64,000 bases of DNA. It comes from Sulfurisphaera tokodaii str. 7. Its GTDB lineage: Archaea; Thermoproteota; Thermoprotei_A; Sulfolobales; Sulfolobaceae. Below are positions 1-9,818 of this stretch, piece by piece (position 1 is the stretch's first letter; each line of letters begins with the position of its first letter). The stretch lies in NCBI RefSeq assembly GCF_000011205.1, contig NC_003106.2:1-64000 (forward strand), given 5' to 3'. A program made the position numbers and the translations under genes. A model generated the notes under the pieces. The model saw only the letters and a list, made by a program, of their open reading frames with translations. It did not search any database and was not told the DNA's origin.

Positions 1-150
1 CGCTGCTCGTTTGTTTACTTTTTCACTCTCATACTCATGATTTAACTTAAGTTATGTTAATGTTATGAATTTCTCCTTTTTTCTAACTAGTACTATTATT
101 TTTGTTAGTATTATCTTTAGACTTATAAATATCCAAGAACAATGCTAGTA

Positions 151-396
151 TTAACATAGTCCTCTTTCCCTTAATAGGTCTTCAGAAGTAGGTAAGTTAG
201 ACGGTAATCCTTCTCTTAACCATCTCTCAGTAAGTTCTTTAATCTTTTTCTTTTTCAGCTCCTCTCTAGCTTTGCTCACACCGTAAGAAAGAATAAGATT
301 AAACGCTTCATCCGTGGACTTAGCTATACCTTTCTTAACCATTTGTTCAGCTAATTCATAATACTCGTCTTTTATCTTCAATGTTACTATCTTCAC
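151..396 (-). CDS. Small ribbon-helix-helix-type protein, probable orphan antitoxin
   Basis: This 81-residue protein begins with a short beta-strand-like segment (MKIVTLKIKDEYYELAEQM) and continues as charged helices, the layout of CopG/RHH antitoxins in Sulfolobales. The tail (residues 60-81) is the kind of extension that usually grips a PIN toxin. No toxin gene is visible downstream before the window start, so its partner is either missing or beyond the edge. It would be a DNA-binding autoregulator if the family assignment is right. The assignment rests on size, composition and the pattern of the first 50 residues only. Confidence 0.55.
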   Translation of the reverse strand: MKIVTLKIKDEYYELAEQMVKKGIAKSTDEAFNLILSYGVSKAREELKKKKIKELTERWLREGLPSNLPTSEDLLRERGLC

Positions 397-525
397 AATG
401 TTATATTACACATAATTGTAATATAAACTTTAGAGCTTTAACGCTGAAGGCAATTCAAGGATCCTATATAGGTGCTTGTGGCAGAATTAAAAATAAGGAT
501 AAGTTACGCTATGGGCAAACACAAG

Positions 526-1632
526 CTAAACTCTAAACACTTTGTCAAAGTCGTATCCGTTAACTTTATACACATAAATTATAGACATACACAAGTACAC
601 TATCATTGTTATGGGATTCCCTAATTTCATACCTATTTTAAATAACTCGTTGATTTTATTAACTTCCCTAACAGACTGGATGTTTGCTCTACTGGGTAAG
701 GTTATATTGTACCAACCCAGGTTTTCAATTTCTTTCCTTATGGACTCTAAATCAACTCCTTCATTTTCTATTCTGTGATAGAGGTCCTTTATCTCCTTTA
801 CGAATTGTGTGGGCTTATCTACAGATGCCAGAAGAATGGGGAGACAGTTAACAGCCTCTCCTAAAGTTAACTTTGAAGTCCTTAATATCCAGTGTGCATA
901 TCTTAACGCGATTAATAAATACTCCGTATTTAAGAACTCTGAAACGTTCCTTATCTCTAACCGAGTCTTTGATTTTAATGTCAGCTTACCCAATATCTTT
1001 TCTAAAAAGGTAAGTACGAAGTTTTCCCTTTCTTCATTTAACTGAAGGACTCTGATCTCGTATGGGTCTACTGAAATATCACCGAACTTAACTCCAAGTC
1101 TGGGCTTATTCTTTGTGAAGAAAAGGAAGGGGGCGTAATAGCCCAGTTCTTCAGAATAGGGTTTTATCGTAAGGTAGACCTTTATTCCTAAGTATTCTGT
1201 TTCGAACTCCTTATCGGAGTCAAGCTTTTTAAATACACTTAATATGTCTGGAGTCTTGAAAGACCAAACAAGAGGTAAGTTAACCTCATCTTTGTCAGCC
1301 TCTTCTCCCCTTTTCTTAATAAGTTCTTTAATTTTTTTCTCAATATCGTATTTTTCTACCTCTTCTAATAGTGCCTTTAGCCTACCGTTATTAAAGTAGT
1401 CATCAAATACCTTGTGTGATAAATAGGAAGCATAGAATGGACTATCTTTACGAGCTACCTCATCTAGCCCTTCTGTAACATCTTTGTATTTCTCATGGAG
1501 GGACTTCAAAGGTTCTAAATCAAACGACTGAGAAATAATGTTGACTGCTGTAGCCAGATTACTGAAAAATTTTTGCTGATCCTTAACGTTTATTTCTCCG
1601 TCAATTACAGTAGTGTAAACAATCACACTCAT
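526..1632 (-). CDS. Hypothetical protein, 368 aa, no recognised family
   Basis: A long intact reading frame with normal codon use but no motif I recognise. The N-terminal third is helical and charged (residues 60-120, rich in K and E). The middle contains a beta-rich patch around residues 150-190. The C-terminus ends in a hydrophobic segment (about residues 335-360, ITMIVYLCMSIIYVYKV), possibly one membrane helix or a buried core helix. It stands alone: the next genes on both sides are toxin-antitoxin genes. Its place at the edge of a defence island makes a defence or CRISPR-linked role possible, but the sequence gives no direct support for that. Confidence 0.6.
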   Translation of the reverse strand: MSVIVYTTVIDGEINVKDQQKFFSNLATAVNIISQSFDLEPLKSLHEKYKDVTEGLDEVARKDSPFYASYLSHKVFDDYFNNGRLKALLEEVEKYDIEKKIKELIKKRGEEADKDEVNLPLVWSFKTPDILSVFKKLDSDKEFETEYLGIKVYLTIKPYSEELGYYAPFLFFTKNKPRLGVKFGDISVDPYEIRVLQLNEERENFVLTFLEKILGKLTLKSKTRLEIRNVSEFLNTEYLLIALRYAHWILRTSKLTLGEAVNCLPILLASVDKPTQFVKEIKDLYHRIENEGVDLESIRKEIENLGWYNITLPSRANIQSVREVNKINELFKIGMKLGNPITMIVYLCMSIIYVYKVNGYDFDKVFRV

Positions 1633-1882
1633 AAGTATACTCTCCGAGAAGGGAAAATTTAAGTTTATATAAAAACTGCCTTTTGTTGCCGAATTCTCTC
1701 GGAATAACTACAATTGAATTTAACATAAATAATCAAAGCTGAAAAATTGAAGAAACCGACATAGCATTTCCTCAAGGTTTACTAAAGGCGTACAGTGCTT
1801 TCTAGGGCTATAACACAGCCCTTTTTACAATGACACAGAAAGACAAAAGAAGCTTTATTAATCCTTAATCTTTCAACGAAAC

Positions 1883-2284
1883 CTATATAAGCTCTGAGAT
1901 GACATACTTCTTTGCTATCTCATGTTGCTTCTTATCTCCAGTTACTAATTTACTCCCTTTACGTTCAGCCAGTGCGATATAAAGTGAATCATATATTGGG
2001 ATTTTCTCTTTTACGGAAATCTCCATAGCCCTTTCAATTAAGTTAACGCTTTTATTCAATGTCAGCAACTGTGGCAAATATTCTTTGATAATAGTAACCG
2101 CCTTAATCGCGTCTTGTTCAGTTAACTCTCTGGTTAATACAACTTTCTTCCACACTACGTTAGATACTTCCACCAACGCAAAGTCCAACGTCTCAGCGTC
2201 TTTCAGAATTTCCGTAATCTTCTCCCACCCTTTCTCCTTAGTTACAAACTTAGCTAAAACAGATGCGTCAATTATTATCCCTAT
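1883..2284 (-). CDS. vapC: PIN-domain toxin VapC, start codon unclear
   Basis: A PIN-domain endoribonuclease of about 131 residues. The acidic site is visible: IIIDAS near the N-terminus, an E in ALVEVSN, the D of IYDSLYIALA and the D of VTGDKK. The first in-frame ATG (2188) would remove the first catalytic Asp, so the true protein must begin upstream, in the open frame that starts after a TGA at 2291-2293. No ATG, GTG or TTG lies there; only ATA or ATT codons are available. Either a rare start is used by coupling to the overlapping vapB, or a small mutation has removed the start. Toxin activity is therefore uncertain. Confidence 0.7.
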   Translation of the reverse strand: MGIIIDASVLAKFVTKEKGWEKITEILKDAETLDFALVEVSNVVWKKVVLTRELTEQDAIKAVTIIKEYLPQLLTLNKSVNLIERAMEISVKEKIPIYDSLYIALAERKGSKLVTGDKKQHEIAKKYVISELI

Positions 2285-2489
2285 CTTCCCTCACCAATTC
2301 CGCACTACTAGAGTTAGTTTCTGGCATTGTTTGGAGAATTTCATTAATCTTCTTTAAGATCTCTTCTTTCTTTAACTCCTCAATCCTCCTCCTAATAAAG
2401 TTCTCAATCTCCTCATTCCATTTAATATTGTATTTCTCCATCTCCTCACGTAACTCTTTATCTATCCTTAAACTGTATACGGTCTTCAT
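2268..2489 (-). CDS. vapB: VapB-type RHH antitoxin
   Basis: A 73-residue protein read from the ATG at 2489. This start was chosen over the upstream ATG at 2537 because MKTVYSLRIDKELREEM is the usual RHH beginning: a strand followed by helix one. The charged helix EEIENFIRRRIEELKKEEIL follows, then an acidic tail that should bind the toxin. The end overlaps the start of the adjacent vapC, as is typical for translationally coupled pairs. It should neutralise the PIN toxin and repress the shared promoter. Confidence 0.75.
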   Translation of the reverse strand: MKTVYSLRIDKELREEMEKYNIKWNEEIENFIRRRIEELKKEEILKKINEILQTMPETNSSSAELVREDRDNN

Positions 2490-2721
2490 ATTATAATATA
2501 CGTATACGGAAAATATAAACGTTTCTATCTTTGACACTTTACGATTTACTTGTTTTTTTATCGAAAACCTATGAATCGATGATAAGGAGATATAAGAGAT
2601 TTTAACGGGAATTCATAACCTTGGTTTTGAGTTATTAATTGGTTTAACTAAGTAAGTAAGAAGGAGTTACTCATCATCTCTTGATCTTTAAGATATAGCC
2701 TCAATAAACACCAACATAAGT

Positions 2722-3043
2722 TCATTTTATTCTTACCGCATCTCTGAGGAAGGACTTAAATGGTGGTAATTCTTTCTCGTCTTCATAAATTACTTTAACG
2801 TCAAACAAATATGACACCTTTTCTCCCAACTCCCTCTCAACCTCATAAAAGAAGTCTATTAATGCCTTATTCCTATCCTCATTACGTTTAATAACTAAGA
2901 TTACATCAATGTCACTTCCGCCAGTTATTTTTCCCACTTATTACGGAACCGAAAACGTAAACCTCACTAAATCTCTCAAGGTTAAGCTTATTAAACGCTT
3001 CCTTCCAATTTCGTAAGAACTTTATTCTCTCTAGAAGTTCCAT
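2722..3043 (-). pseudogene. Minimal nucleotidyltransferase (MNT), frameshifted
   Basis: The N-terminal part starts at ATG 3043 (MELLERIKFLRNWKEAF) and reaches VYVFGSVISGK. The C-terminal part continues in another frame from GKITGGSDIDVILVIK to the end at 2722. Together they give the nucleotidyltransferase signature, GS followed by the D-x-D of GGSDID. The break lies at about 2932-2938 in a GGGAAAAA run, where one base too many shifts the frame. MNT proteins are the antitoxin half of HEPN/MNT systems and AMPylate the HEPN toxin. The neighbouring HEPN gene is also broken, so the pair is probably dead unless the indels are sequencing errors. Confidence 0.7.
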
Positions 3044-3399
3044 AACAATTCCACAAGTATTTCCCTTGCAGTAATTAAAGATATTTCAGCCTCATCTTTG
3101 GAGGTAGACCGTATTGAGATTTCCTCTTACTTTCTCTAAGATAATGAGTTTTTCCCTTGTTATCCTTCGTAAAGTCGCTTATCCTTTTATCTCCAAAGTA
3201 TATAATAAAGAAAGTAATTCTTTAATTCCGTGGGTCCTAGGAGGTTCTATCCCAAGTTTAAAAAGTTTAGGTAAAGTCGTGCTGAAACTTCACTATCTAA
3301 CGCTGATGCCTCATAAAGGCCTTGCTGAAATAATAGTTCTGAAGCTTTTAAGTAGTCCTTTGCCCTCCTCAAAAATTCTTCAGCAATGTTGTATGACAT
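3031..3399 (-). pseudogene. HEPN-domain toxin, degenerate
   Basis: From ATG 3399 the frame reads MSYNIAEEFLRRAKDYLKAS and then LYEASALDSEVSA, a typical HEPN first half. Further homologous pieces follow in other frames: KLGIEPPRTHGIKELLSLL, then a degraded middle, then DEAEISLITAREILVELL ending at 3031. At least two frameshifts separate them. The 3' end overlaps the start of the broken MNT gene, the usual HEPN/MNT order. The plus-strand open frame in this region (3114-3401) is only its antisense shadow. Confidence 0.65.
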
Positions 3400-3743
3400 G
3401 ATTAGTATGTAAATATGGATAAATATTAAGCTTAATGTCAGATAATTGAAGAGGAAAACTCCACGGGCACGAAATCCTGAGTAACAGCTAATATATGTGA
3501 CGTTTTAGCTTATGTAAGAGTTGTGAGATTAAAAATCAATAGCCAATCAAATAGCATTCTAGAGAGAATATTGACGCTTAGCTAGTTTGAAATGTCGAAG
3601 TAGTCATATAGCTAGGTATAAGAGATCTCTTCTTCGCATCTAATGCGTATATTGCCCGCCAGATATAAGATGACTATGCTTTCCCAATTCACGCAACTAT
3701 TCATGTCTTTAATGTTTATTAACCTTCTCCCAATTCATTACTT

Positions 3744-5483
3744 ATGGACGAATACGAGTATTTAGAAAACTTATCAGACCCCAGAACCATATCCTTTATA
3801 GAGAAGGAAAATAAAGAGACGGAGAGCAAACTGGGGAAGAAAGCTATGGAACTTTATCCCCTTCTCCTCGAAATGGATAAGGAGCCTTACGTTTTAAGTA
3901 TGTTCGCTTATGACGAAGAAAACCCGGCAATTTTGCTTTACGGCGAGAAAAGTCAATTATTATTAGGTAATAAGACCATCTACATTCCACCTGAAGGTTA
4001 TGTAGCCTCAGAAATCTGGAAAGTCTATAACTCAAAGGAGATAGGTGTTAGTATAGAAAGAAAAGGAAGTGACAAGATCATCACATTGCTCATTTCTCCG
4101 GAAGGGAAAATCAGAGAATTAGGCGAGATGGTAGAATCTCCATTTTACTTTAAAGGTGAGTTGTGCTATATTAAGAGCTATAGGTATTCCCCACCTCCAG
4201 ATGGTGGTGATTATCCCGCAGACAGAGTGTTTTGTAAAGATGAAATAGTTTACGGCAAAGACATGAAACCCGGTGAGTTTGTAACAATAAAAGTGTTTGA
4301 TGATTTCCTCACTTTAGTTAGGCAAAAGGGTTGGAGGTATGGTGAACTTTATGTAGGAGAGGGATTTGATTCCCTGAGGAAAGTAGATGAAGGAGAAGTG
4401 ATAGATGTTATAGATTTTCAACAAGGTGAGGTGATTTATCAGAAGAATAATGCAGTTTACCTCGGTAACACGAAGGTTGTAGAAGTTGATTATCCAGTTC
4501 TAGGTGTTTCTCATATAGGGGATAAAATTGCGGTTGAGGTAATAAAAGAGTATAGGACTCCTTTAATTTTTTACGATATTAAAGGAAAGAAAATAGGGGA
4601 AGAAGTACACGATAACATAACCTTCATGGACGGTAAAGGTCACACTTTATTCCTTGTTGAGACTTCATTCAACTATAAATTCAGAGTGGTAAAGAAGAGT
4701 GATGAAGGGAGAGGGGAAGTGCTAATGCAATACGGAAATTATGATGTGACAGTAAAAGACTTATACGTCAAGGGAGATGTATTACTTCACGGGTTTTTAG
4801 TCTCTAAAGCCAATAACCCTAAAGGAGTAATAGTTTACGGTTATGGAGGTTTTAGAATTCCCTTACTTCCCTCTCTTACATCTGTAATGAGGGTATTGTT
4901 GAACGAGGGGTATTCGATATTGATAACTAACCTAAGAGGTGGTTATGAGAACGGGGAGGAGTGGCATAAAGCTGGTATGCTTTTGAATAAGAAGAATGTG
5001 TTTAAGGACTTTGCTGAGTTTTTAAGGCTTGTGAAACTTATGGGTGGAAAAGCGGTAGCAATGGGAGGGAGTAACGGAGGGTTATTAGTAGGTGCTACGA
5101 TAAATGAGTATCCGGAATTAATTGATTGCGCAGTAATAGGCCACCCTGTGCTGGATATGTTGAGGTATGATAAGCTTTATGTTGGAAAATACTGGGTTGA
5201 GGAGTACGGAGATCCTAATGATCCTAAATACACAGAGTATTTGCTATCTTACAGTCCTTACCATAACTTGAAAAAAGGTTTACCTAAGACTTTCGTTTAT
5301 ACTGGTATTAATGATGATAGGGTTCATCCGGCACATGCATTGAAATATGTTGCTAAGTCTAAGAGTTTAGGAAATGATGTAATGCTTTTTGTAAATGATT
5401 CCGGTCATTCAATAGCTGATCCAGAATCTAAAGCGAGAGAGGAGTCATATGTCGTGTCGTTCATAGAAGAGTGTTTGCGTTAA
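3744..5483 (+). CDS. Prolyl-oligopeptidase family (S9) serine peptidase
   Basis: A 579-residue protein with an N-terminal beta-propeller-like region (to about residue 340) and a C-terminal alpha/beta-hydrolase domain. The nucleophile elbow is GGSNGGL with Ser443. The charge-relay Asp lies in NDDRVHP (residues 523-529), and the His is H555 in DSGHS. No signal peptide is seen, so it should work in the cytosol on short peptides. At 579 residues it is shorter than classical prolyl endopeptidases (about 700) but within the range of archaeal S9 members. It sits alone on the plus strand, apparently with its own promoter, and is probably an ordinary housekeeping gene bordering the defence island. Confidence 0.9.
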   Translation: MDEYEYLENLSDPRTISFIEKENKETESKLGKKAMELYPLLLEMDKEPYVLSMFAYDEENPAILLYGEKSQLLLGNKTIYIPPEGYVASEIWKVYNSKEIGVSIERKGSDKIITLLISPEGKIRELGEMVESPFYFKGELCYIKSYRYSPPPDGGDYPADRVFCKDEIVYGKDMKPGEFVTIKVFDDFLTLVRQKGWRYGELYVGEGFDSLRKVDEGEVIDVIDFQQGEVIYQKNNAVYLGNTKVVEVDYPVLGVSHIGDKIAVEVIKEYRTPLIFYDIKGKKIGEEVHDNITFMDGKGHTLFLVETSFNYKFRVVKKSDEGRGEVLMQYGNYDVTVKDLYVKGDVLLHGFLVSKANNPKGVIVYGYGGFRIPLLPSLTSVMRVLLNEGYSILITNLRGGYENGEEWHKAGMLLNKKNVFKDFAEFLRLVKLMGGKAVAMGGSNGGLLVGATINEYPELIDCAVIGHPVLDMLRYDKLYVGKYWVEEYGDPNDPKYTEYLLSYSPYHNLKKGLPKTFVYTGINDDRVHPAHALKYVAKSKSLGNDVMLFVNDSGHSIADPESKAREESYVVSFIEECLR

Positions 5484-5527
5484 GTACTTAGGGACTTTTA
5501 ACCTGAGCTAACAATTAGATCAGCTGA

Positions 5528-5855
5528 GGGGCTTCTCAAACAGTCATGGGATTCGAAAATTATTTGCAATATCATATCAAACTCTAATATGTTTAATCAT
5601 CTTCAAATAACCTCGTTTAAGGATATTATCTTTCTCGAGAAGAGGTGAGGATAAATAACCTACGTATAGACAAGGGTTATGAGACTACCAATAAAAAAGA
5701 CTCCAAAATCCTCACATGTAAATGTTTTCTAAAATAATGTTTGCCCTTTACATTACCAGCTCTTTTCAGTAAATTACATTAGAAAAGGATTTTTATGACT
5801 GATGTAATATTTTTACAGATAATTTTAGAATTCGATATTGTTTGAGAACAGTTCA
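5528..5855. mobile_element. MITE-like relic of the IS1-like element
   Basis: The left edge (CTTCTCAAACAGTCATGGGA) and right edge (TTCGATATTGTTTGAGAACA) match the termini of the IS at 61832-63004 with a few changes. The last 130 bp also match the right end of that IS, including ACATTAGAAAA, a TTTTTATGA block and a TAATATTTTTACA block. No transposase frame remains. It looks like an internally deleted, non-autonomous copy; no convincing target duplication is left. Confidence 0.65.
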
Positions 5856-5969
5856 GTTTGAAGAGACTCATAACTTCTGACTATTGAAGAAAAAGAACTC
5901 TCAAAGATGTAGTCAGACCTATTTATCGGGATTACTATACATCTCGTAAATATAAAAGACGAATAACCT

Positions 5970-8819
5970 CTATTTATCTGTTAAATATGCCTTCCACAAG
6001 TTTATCATGAGTCTTATTGTCTCCGCTCTCTTCCTAAATATTTTAGTTAGCTCAACCTCTTCTCCTCTCGTAATGCTGTTATCTGCCTCATTCTCCTCCT
6101 TTAATAGACTATCATCATTCAGCACTAGCTCCCTAAACTTTGATGGAGTTATAGGCCCTCCCAGAAGTCTATTTATCTCCTTATCTATATAAACGACTTC
6201 GTTCTGAAACTTATACTTCTTTCCTATACTCACACCATAAGGTACTACAATAGCGTCAGTAAACTCTATGTTAAGTTTTGCAGCTTCCTTTACCGCCTCT
6301 TCCTCATTGTCAAATATACTTATCTCTCCAGTAGGAGATGAAACCGCGTATTTCCCTCCAAAAGAGTCTATAATGATACTCCGTATTAGAGGTGACTTAG
6401 GTATCATTGTACCACTAATTACTTGAAGTTGGATAGGAATAGTGTTGCAGAGATAATGGACAAACCTCTCTGCAATTGCCTTTACTTCGTTAAAATCAAA
6501 GTTATTAAATGTATATGGGTCTAGGTATTTTAATACTAATTCAAGCCTTCTAAAAGGCTGGGCATTTCTTACGTCATCCAATAACTTCTTACAGTCAAGT
6601 TCCGTACCTCTCACCTTCACTTTCTTCATCTCCCTTAAACGTTTTAGTAATGCGGTAGGTTCGCTCTCCCATATCTTTAATATCCCAGAGTTGGAGACTC
6701 CAAAGTTAATTAAGCCTAAGTCTATCCCGTAGTTAAGCCTTAAAAGGGCTAGAATGAAATACATCCCCTTATCCACTTTATTAACGTCATCTGGTTCAAG
6801 CTCACTCGCATATACGTATGTGAGGAAGTCATACTTAAGATTGGGTGACGGTGTGTACTCTAACTCTATCTTCTCTACCTTATACTCTTGACCTATCTTT
6901 CTTCGGGATTCTATATACCAAAAGACCTTTCTCGCTATCTCATGGACTTGTTTAAACCCACCGTCACCTTCAAAGAGTACGTCAAGGCTTACCTTAGACC
7001 ATACCTTCCCTCTTTCTATGTCGCCATTTAAGTCCGGATGTTGTTTCCAAGAAAAACAGATGTCCTCATAGTAGGCTATTGCATTATTAACTACATGTGA
7101 ACTTATGTTAATATTATTACACATGATGCTAGAAGAGAAGTCAGATGTCTCTATTACATGCCTCTTACCGTTTATAACTGAGTTTCTCACTACTATCGCA
7201 TTGAGCATAGGGTCTATACAGCCTAATTGATGCTTCTCAACTACATCCCTATAGTTAAGCTTATCTACGACATTACAGTTCTTTCCGTCAAAGAGTAGCT
7301 TAGGGACGGTCTTATGTAATTGCTCATAAAAGCTTATCTGAGGTAACGTACCAGTTATACCTACACTCTTAAGGAACTCTCTATCATTTAATATACCTCT
7401 TATTACGTCTATCAGTTTTAGGAACTCGTTATCTGGAAGTAGTATTAATGACTCTGATCCCAATGATAACCATTCCTTAAGTGAGGTAGAGTAGTCCTCG
7501 AGGAGTACAGCGTCTGAGAGCGATAATGGAAAGATCACGCTCTCTGTCCTCTTAATACTAGCCATCCTCCCCTTTCTCCCTTCCCTCTGAATAAACTCCC
7601 TTACGCTATCTGGGATCCCAACGTGGACTACTCTAGTAACATTCCCTACATCTATACCTTGTAATAGCGTCTTCACAGTTACGACTACCTTGAGTTTCCC
7701 ACTCCTCATGTCATTCTCTACTTGTTGCCTTACATACTTGTCTATCCCAGAATGATGGACAGCAACTGGAGCAGTCCCGTCATAGTTTACCTTCCCCCCT
7801 AATTTTCCTACTAAGTTATTCGCCTCACTTATAGACCTAGAAAAGATTATAGTCAGTTCGTCACAGCCCTTCAACTTATCCAAATACTCTGGGAGTAACT
7901 GGGCATTATCTTTAAATAGTTGTAAGAAGTATATCTCTTTTTTGGGATCTGATGCGTATTTAAAAAAGTTTTTAACTAAATCATCAAAGCTTACGTTTAA
8001 CGCTTTACTTATTGCGTTTAACTCATCCCTCTTACCTAAAACTATGTAAGTATCATTTGCGGGCCTGAATGACTTACCCCCTATAATTTCAACGTCGAAA
8101 AAGGGCTTTACTACTTCTGGGTCAGAAAGCGTTGCACTCATTATTACTATCTGAGGTTTAATCCCGAACTTGTCTATAATACCTTTAATAATATGAAGCA
8201 AGACTGTACTCTTACTGCTACCATAGAAGTCGAACTCGTCTACTACTATTAGCCTCACCTTCTTCAAGAAGTCACTTATTTTATGGTTCTGAAAAAGAGC
8301 GTTCTTCACAACTTCAGGGTTTGTGAGTAATGTCTTTGCCCTCTTGACAGATTGAATGTAGTTTGACACATCTCCATCATACTTTATAACGTCACCATAG
8401 TATACTTCCACTATCTTAGTCTTCCCTTTTACTTGCTTAGATACGGAAAACCCAGCCTCGATATAATATTTTACTATCCTCTCAATCTGATCTCCAGCAA
8501 GGGCTTTTGTGGGATATATTGCAAGTACGTTAAATTCTCCCTTTAACTGCATTTCTAACGCATATGATACCCATATCTCAGTCTTACCTCCTCCAGTTTC
8601 AGCGTTTACTACTAGGTTTTTACCTTGCATAAGTTTATTTATTGCCTCGAGCTGATGCTGATACATATTTAGATCGCATAGCCTTACATTACGTGAACAT
8701 AGAGTGGGTAAGACATCCCTGAACTTAACGTTAGTCGTAGTATATGGTACCCCAGAGTCTGAGAACTTCTGGAACACTAGATCCAAGCTAGAAAGTATAC
8801 TCGAAGAATCACAGATCAT
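5970..8819 (-). CDS. Superfamily 2 helicase, 949 aa, with uncharacterised C-terminal half
   Basis: The helicase core is complete. Walker A is AETGGGKT (residues 73-80), preceded by a Q-motif-like YQHQLEAI. The Walker B/DExx box is DEFD (194-197). SAT is at 228-230, motif V is TVKTLLQGID (381-390) and motif VI is QREGRKGR (411-418). The region from about 430 to 949 matches nothing I know and has no HD motif or tight Cys cluster. A large type I Cas3 is unlikely, because the type I-A module here has its own split Cas3. The arrangement recalls COG1205-like helicases. It heads a minus-strand group with a C2H2 protein, a Cas6-like protein and a nuclease, but a gene-free kilobase separates it from them. 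An RNA or DNA remodelling role in defence is inferred. Confidence 0.8.
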   Translation of the reverse strand: MICDSSSILSSLDLVFQKFSDSGVPYTTTNVKFRDVLPTLCSRNVRLCDLNMYQHQLEAINKLMQGKNLVVNAETGGGKTEIWVSYALEMQLKGEFNVLAIYPTKALAGDQIERIVKYYIEAGFSVSKQVKGKTKIVEVYYGDVIKYDGDVSNYIQSVKRAKTLLTNPEVVKNALFQNHKISDFLKKVRLIVVDEFDFYGSSKSTVLLHIIKGIIDKFGIKPQIVIMSATLSDPEVVKPFFDVEIIGGKSFRPANDTYIVLGKRDELNAISKALNVSFDDLVKNFFKYASDPKKEIYFLQLFKDNAQLLPEYLDKLKGCDELTIIFSRSISEANNLVGKLGGKVNYDGTAPVAVHHSGIDKYVRQQVENDMRSGKLKVVVTVKTLLQGIDVGNVTRVVHVGIPDSVREFIQREGRKGRMASIKRTESVIFPLSLSDAVLLEDYSTSLKEWLSLGSESLILLPDNEFLKLIDVIRGILNDREFLKSVGITGTLPQISFYEQLHKTVPKLLFDGKNCNVVDKLNYRDVVEKHQLGCIDPMLNAIVVRNSVINGKRHVIETSDFSSSIMCNNINISSHVVNNAIAYYEDICFSWKQHPDLNGDIERGKVWSKVSLDVLFEGDGGFKQVHEIARKVFWYIESRRKIGQEYKVEKIELEYTPSPNLKYDFLTYVYASELEPDDVNKVDKGMYFILALLRLNYGIDLGLINFGVSNSGILKIWESEPTALLKRLREMKKVKVRGTELDCKKLLDDVRNAQPFRRLELVLKYLDPYTFNNFDFNEVKAIAERFVHYLCNTIPIQLQVISGTMIPKSPLIRSIIIDSFGGKYAVSSPTGEISIFDNEEEAVKEAAKLNIEFTDAIVVPYGVSIGKKYKFQNEVVYIDKEINRLLGGPITPSKFRELVLNDDSLLKEENEADNSITRGEEVELTKIFRKRAETIRLMINLWKAYLTDK

Positions 8820-9818
8820 TAATAAAAACTACAAATTTATATTTATAAAGATTACTTAATTGAGCCCTAGTGTGGACATAGTGTCATCATTATGGTATTT
8901 ATATTTCTATATTCACATTAGGATATATAAAACCTTTTCTTAGCATCTTCTCACTATAGAGATTTTCATTAATTAATAAATTTATACCTTAATGACGGCA
9001 CTATGACTCTTTCTCACAATAATTGTTAATGAATGAGTGGACTAAACTATGAAAAGTGTCTTTACTTACTAACTAAGACCTCGTTTAAATAAGATTCTCA
9101 CGCCTACTTGAGTTTCAGATACTGGATGGGCTTATAGCTACTAAAATATTTATTAAGCTTGTATTACTGAATAACCACATGAAAGAGTTATTTTTGAATA
9201 TGCGTTAATCTGATAGCTCTCCTCTTTATAGCCTTTATTATATACTAATGTCTGTTAAGCCTATCTACTTATCGTTAATTCTGATCCTTGAAGAGAGGAA
9301 ATGTGGTTATCTTTCTAAATCTGAATATATGATGAACTCACATGACGAGAAAATAAGGACGTTCTTTCTATTCACTCTAACATGAAAGCGTGTACGCCTT
9401 CTCTTCTGCGTGAAAACTTTATTGAACTTATAGTCATGTTGACACCTATTTCCTTAAGATCTTCGAGAAGGGATTTAACCCTCTCTCCTTCTCGACAAAG
9501 AGAGCAAAGCTTATGTATCTTAAATATTTATGAACTTTTCTATATCTAAGTAATATTCTATATTTCAATTTTCATGACAACACATAGAATTTGACTAGGA
9601 GAGCAATATAAAGATCGACTATTCAAGACTCGCAATTCTGTAAGGGACTGAAGATGTAAAGTTGGAACTGTAAAATACGTTTTTAATCGATAAATATCAT
9701 TACTATGAAAAAGGCTGTATACAAGCATATAATAAGGAGACTATGGTTATCTGGTTTGAATGATTTTACGTATATTGTATTATTTGTACACCGAATTTAA
9801 TGAAGATTAAATCAGCAC
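8820..9818. other. Gene-free kilobase with one possible coding remnant
   Basis: No long reading frame on either strand. A TATA-like GGATATATAAAACC lies near 8928. On the minus strand, about 9372-9518 is open and codes a coherent 48-residue stretch with a CxxC motif (KLCSLCREGERVKSLLEDL) that ends in a stop at 9372. It looks like the tail of a decayed gene. Nothing else is recognisable. Confidence 0.4.

Noticed and set aside
3114-3401. Plus-strand 95-codon frame
   Set aside because: Exact antisense of the HEPN pseudogene, whose fragments have clear family character on the minus strand.
5970-8819. Reading the large helicase as Cas3 of a type I system
   Set aside because: No HD nuclease domain, no adjacent Cascade genes, and the type I-A module has its own cas3' and cas3''.
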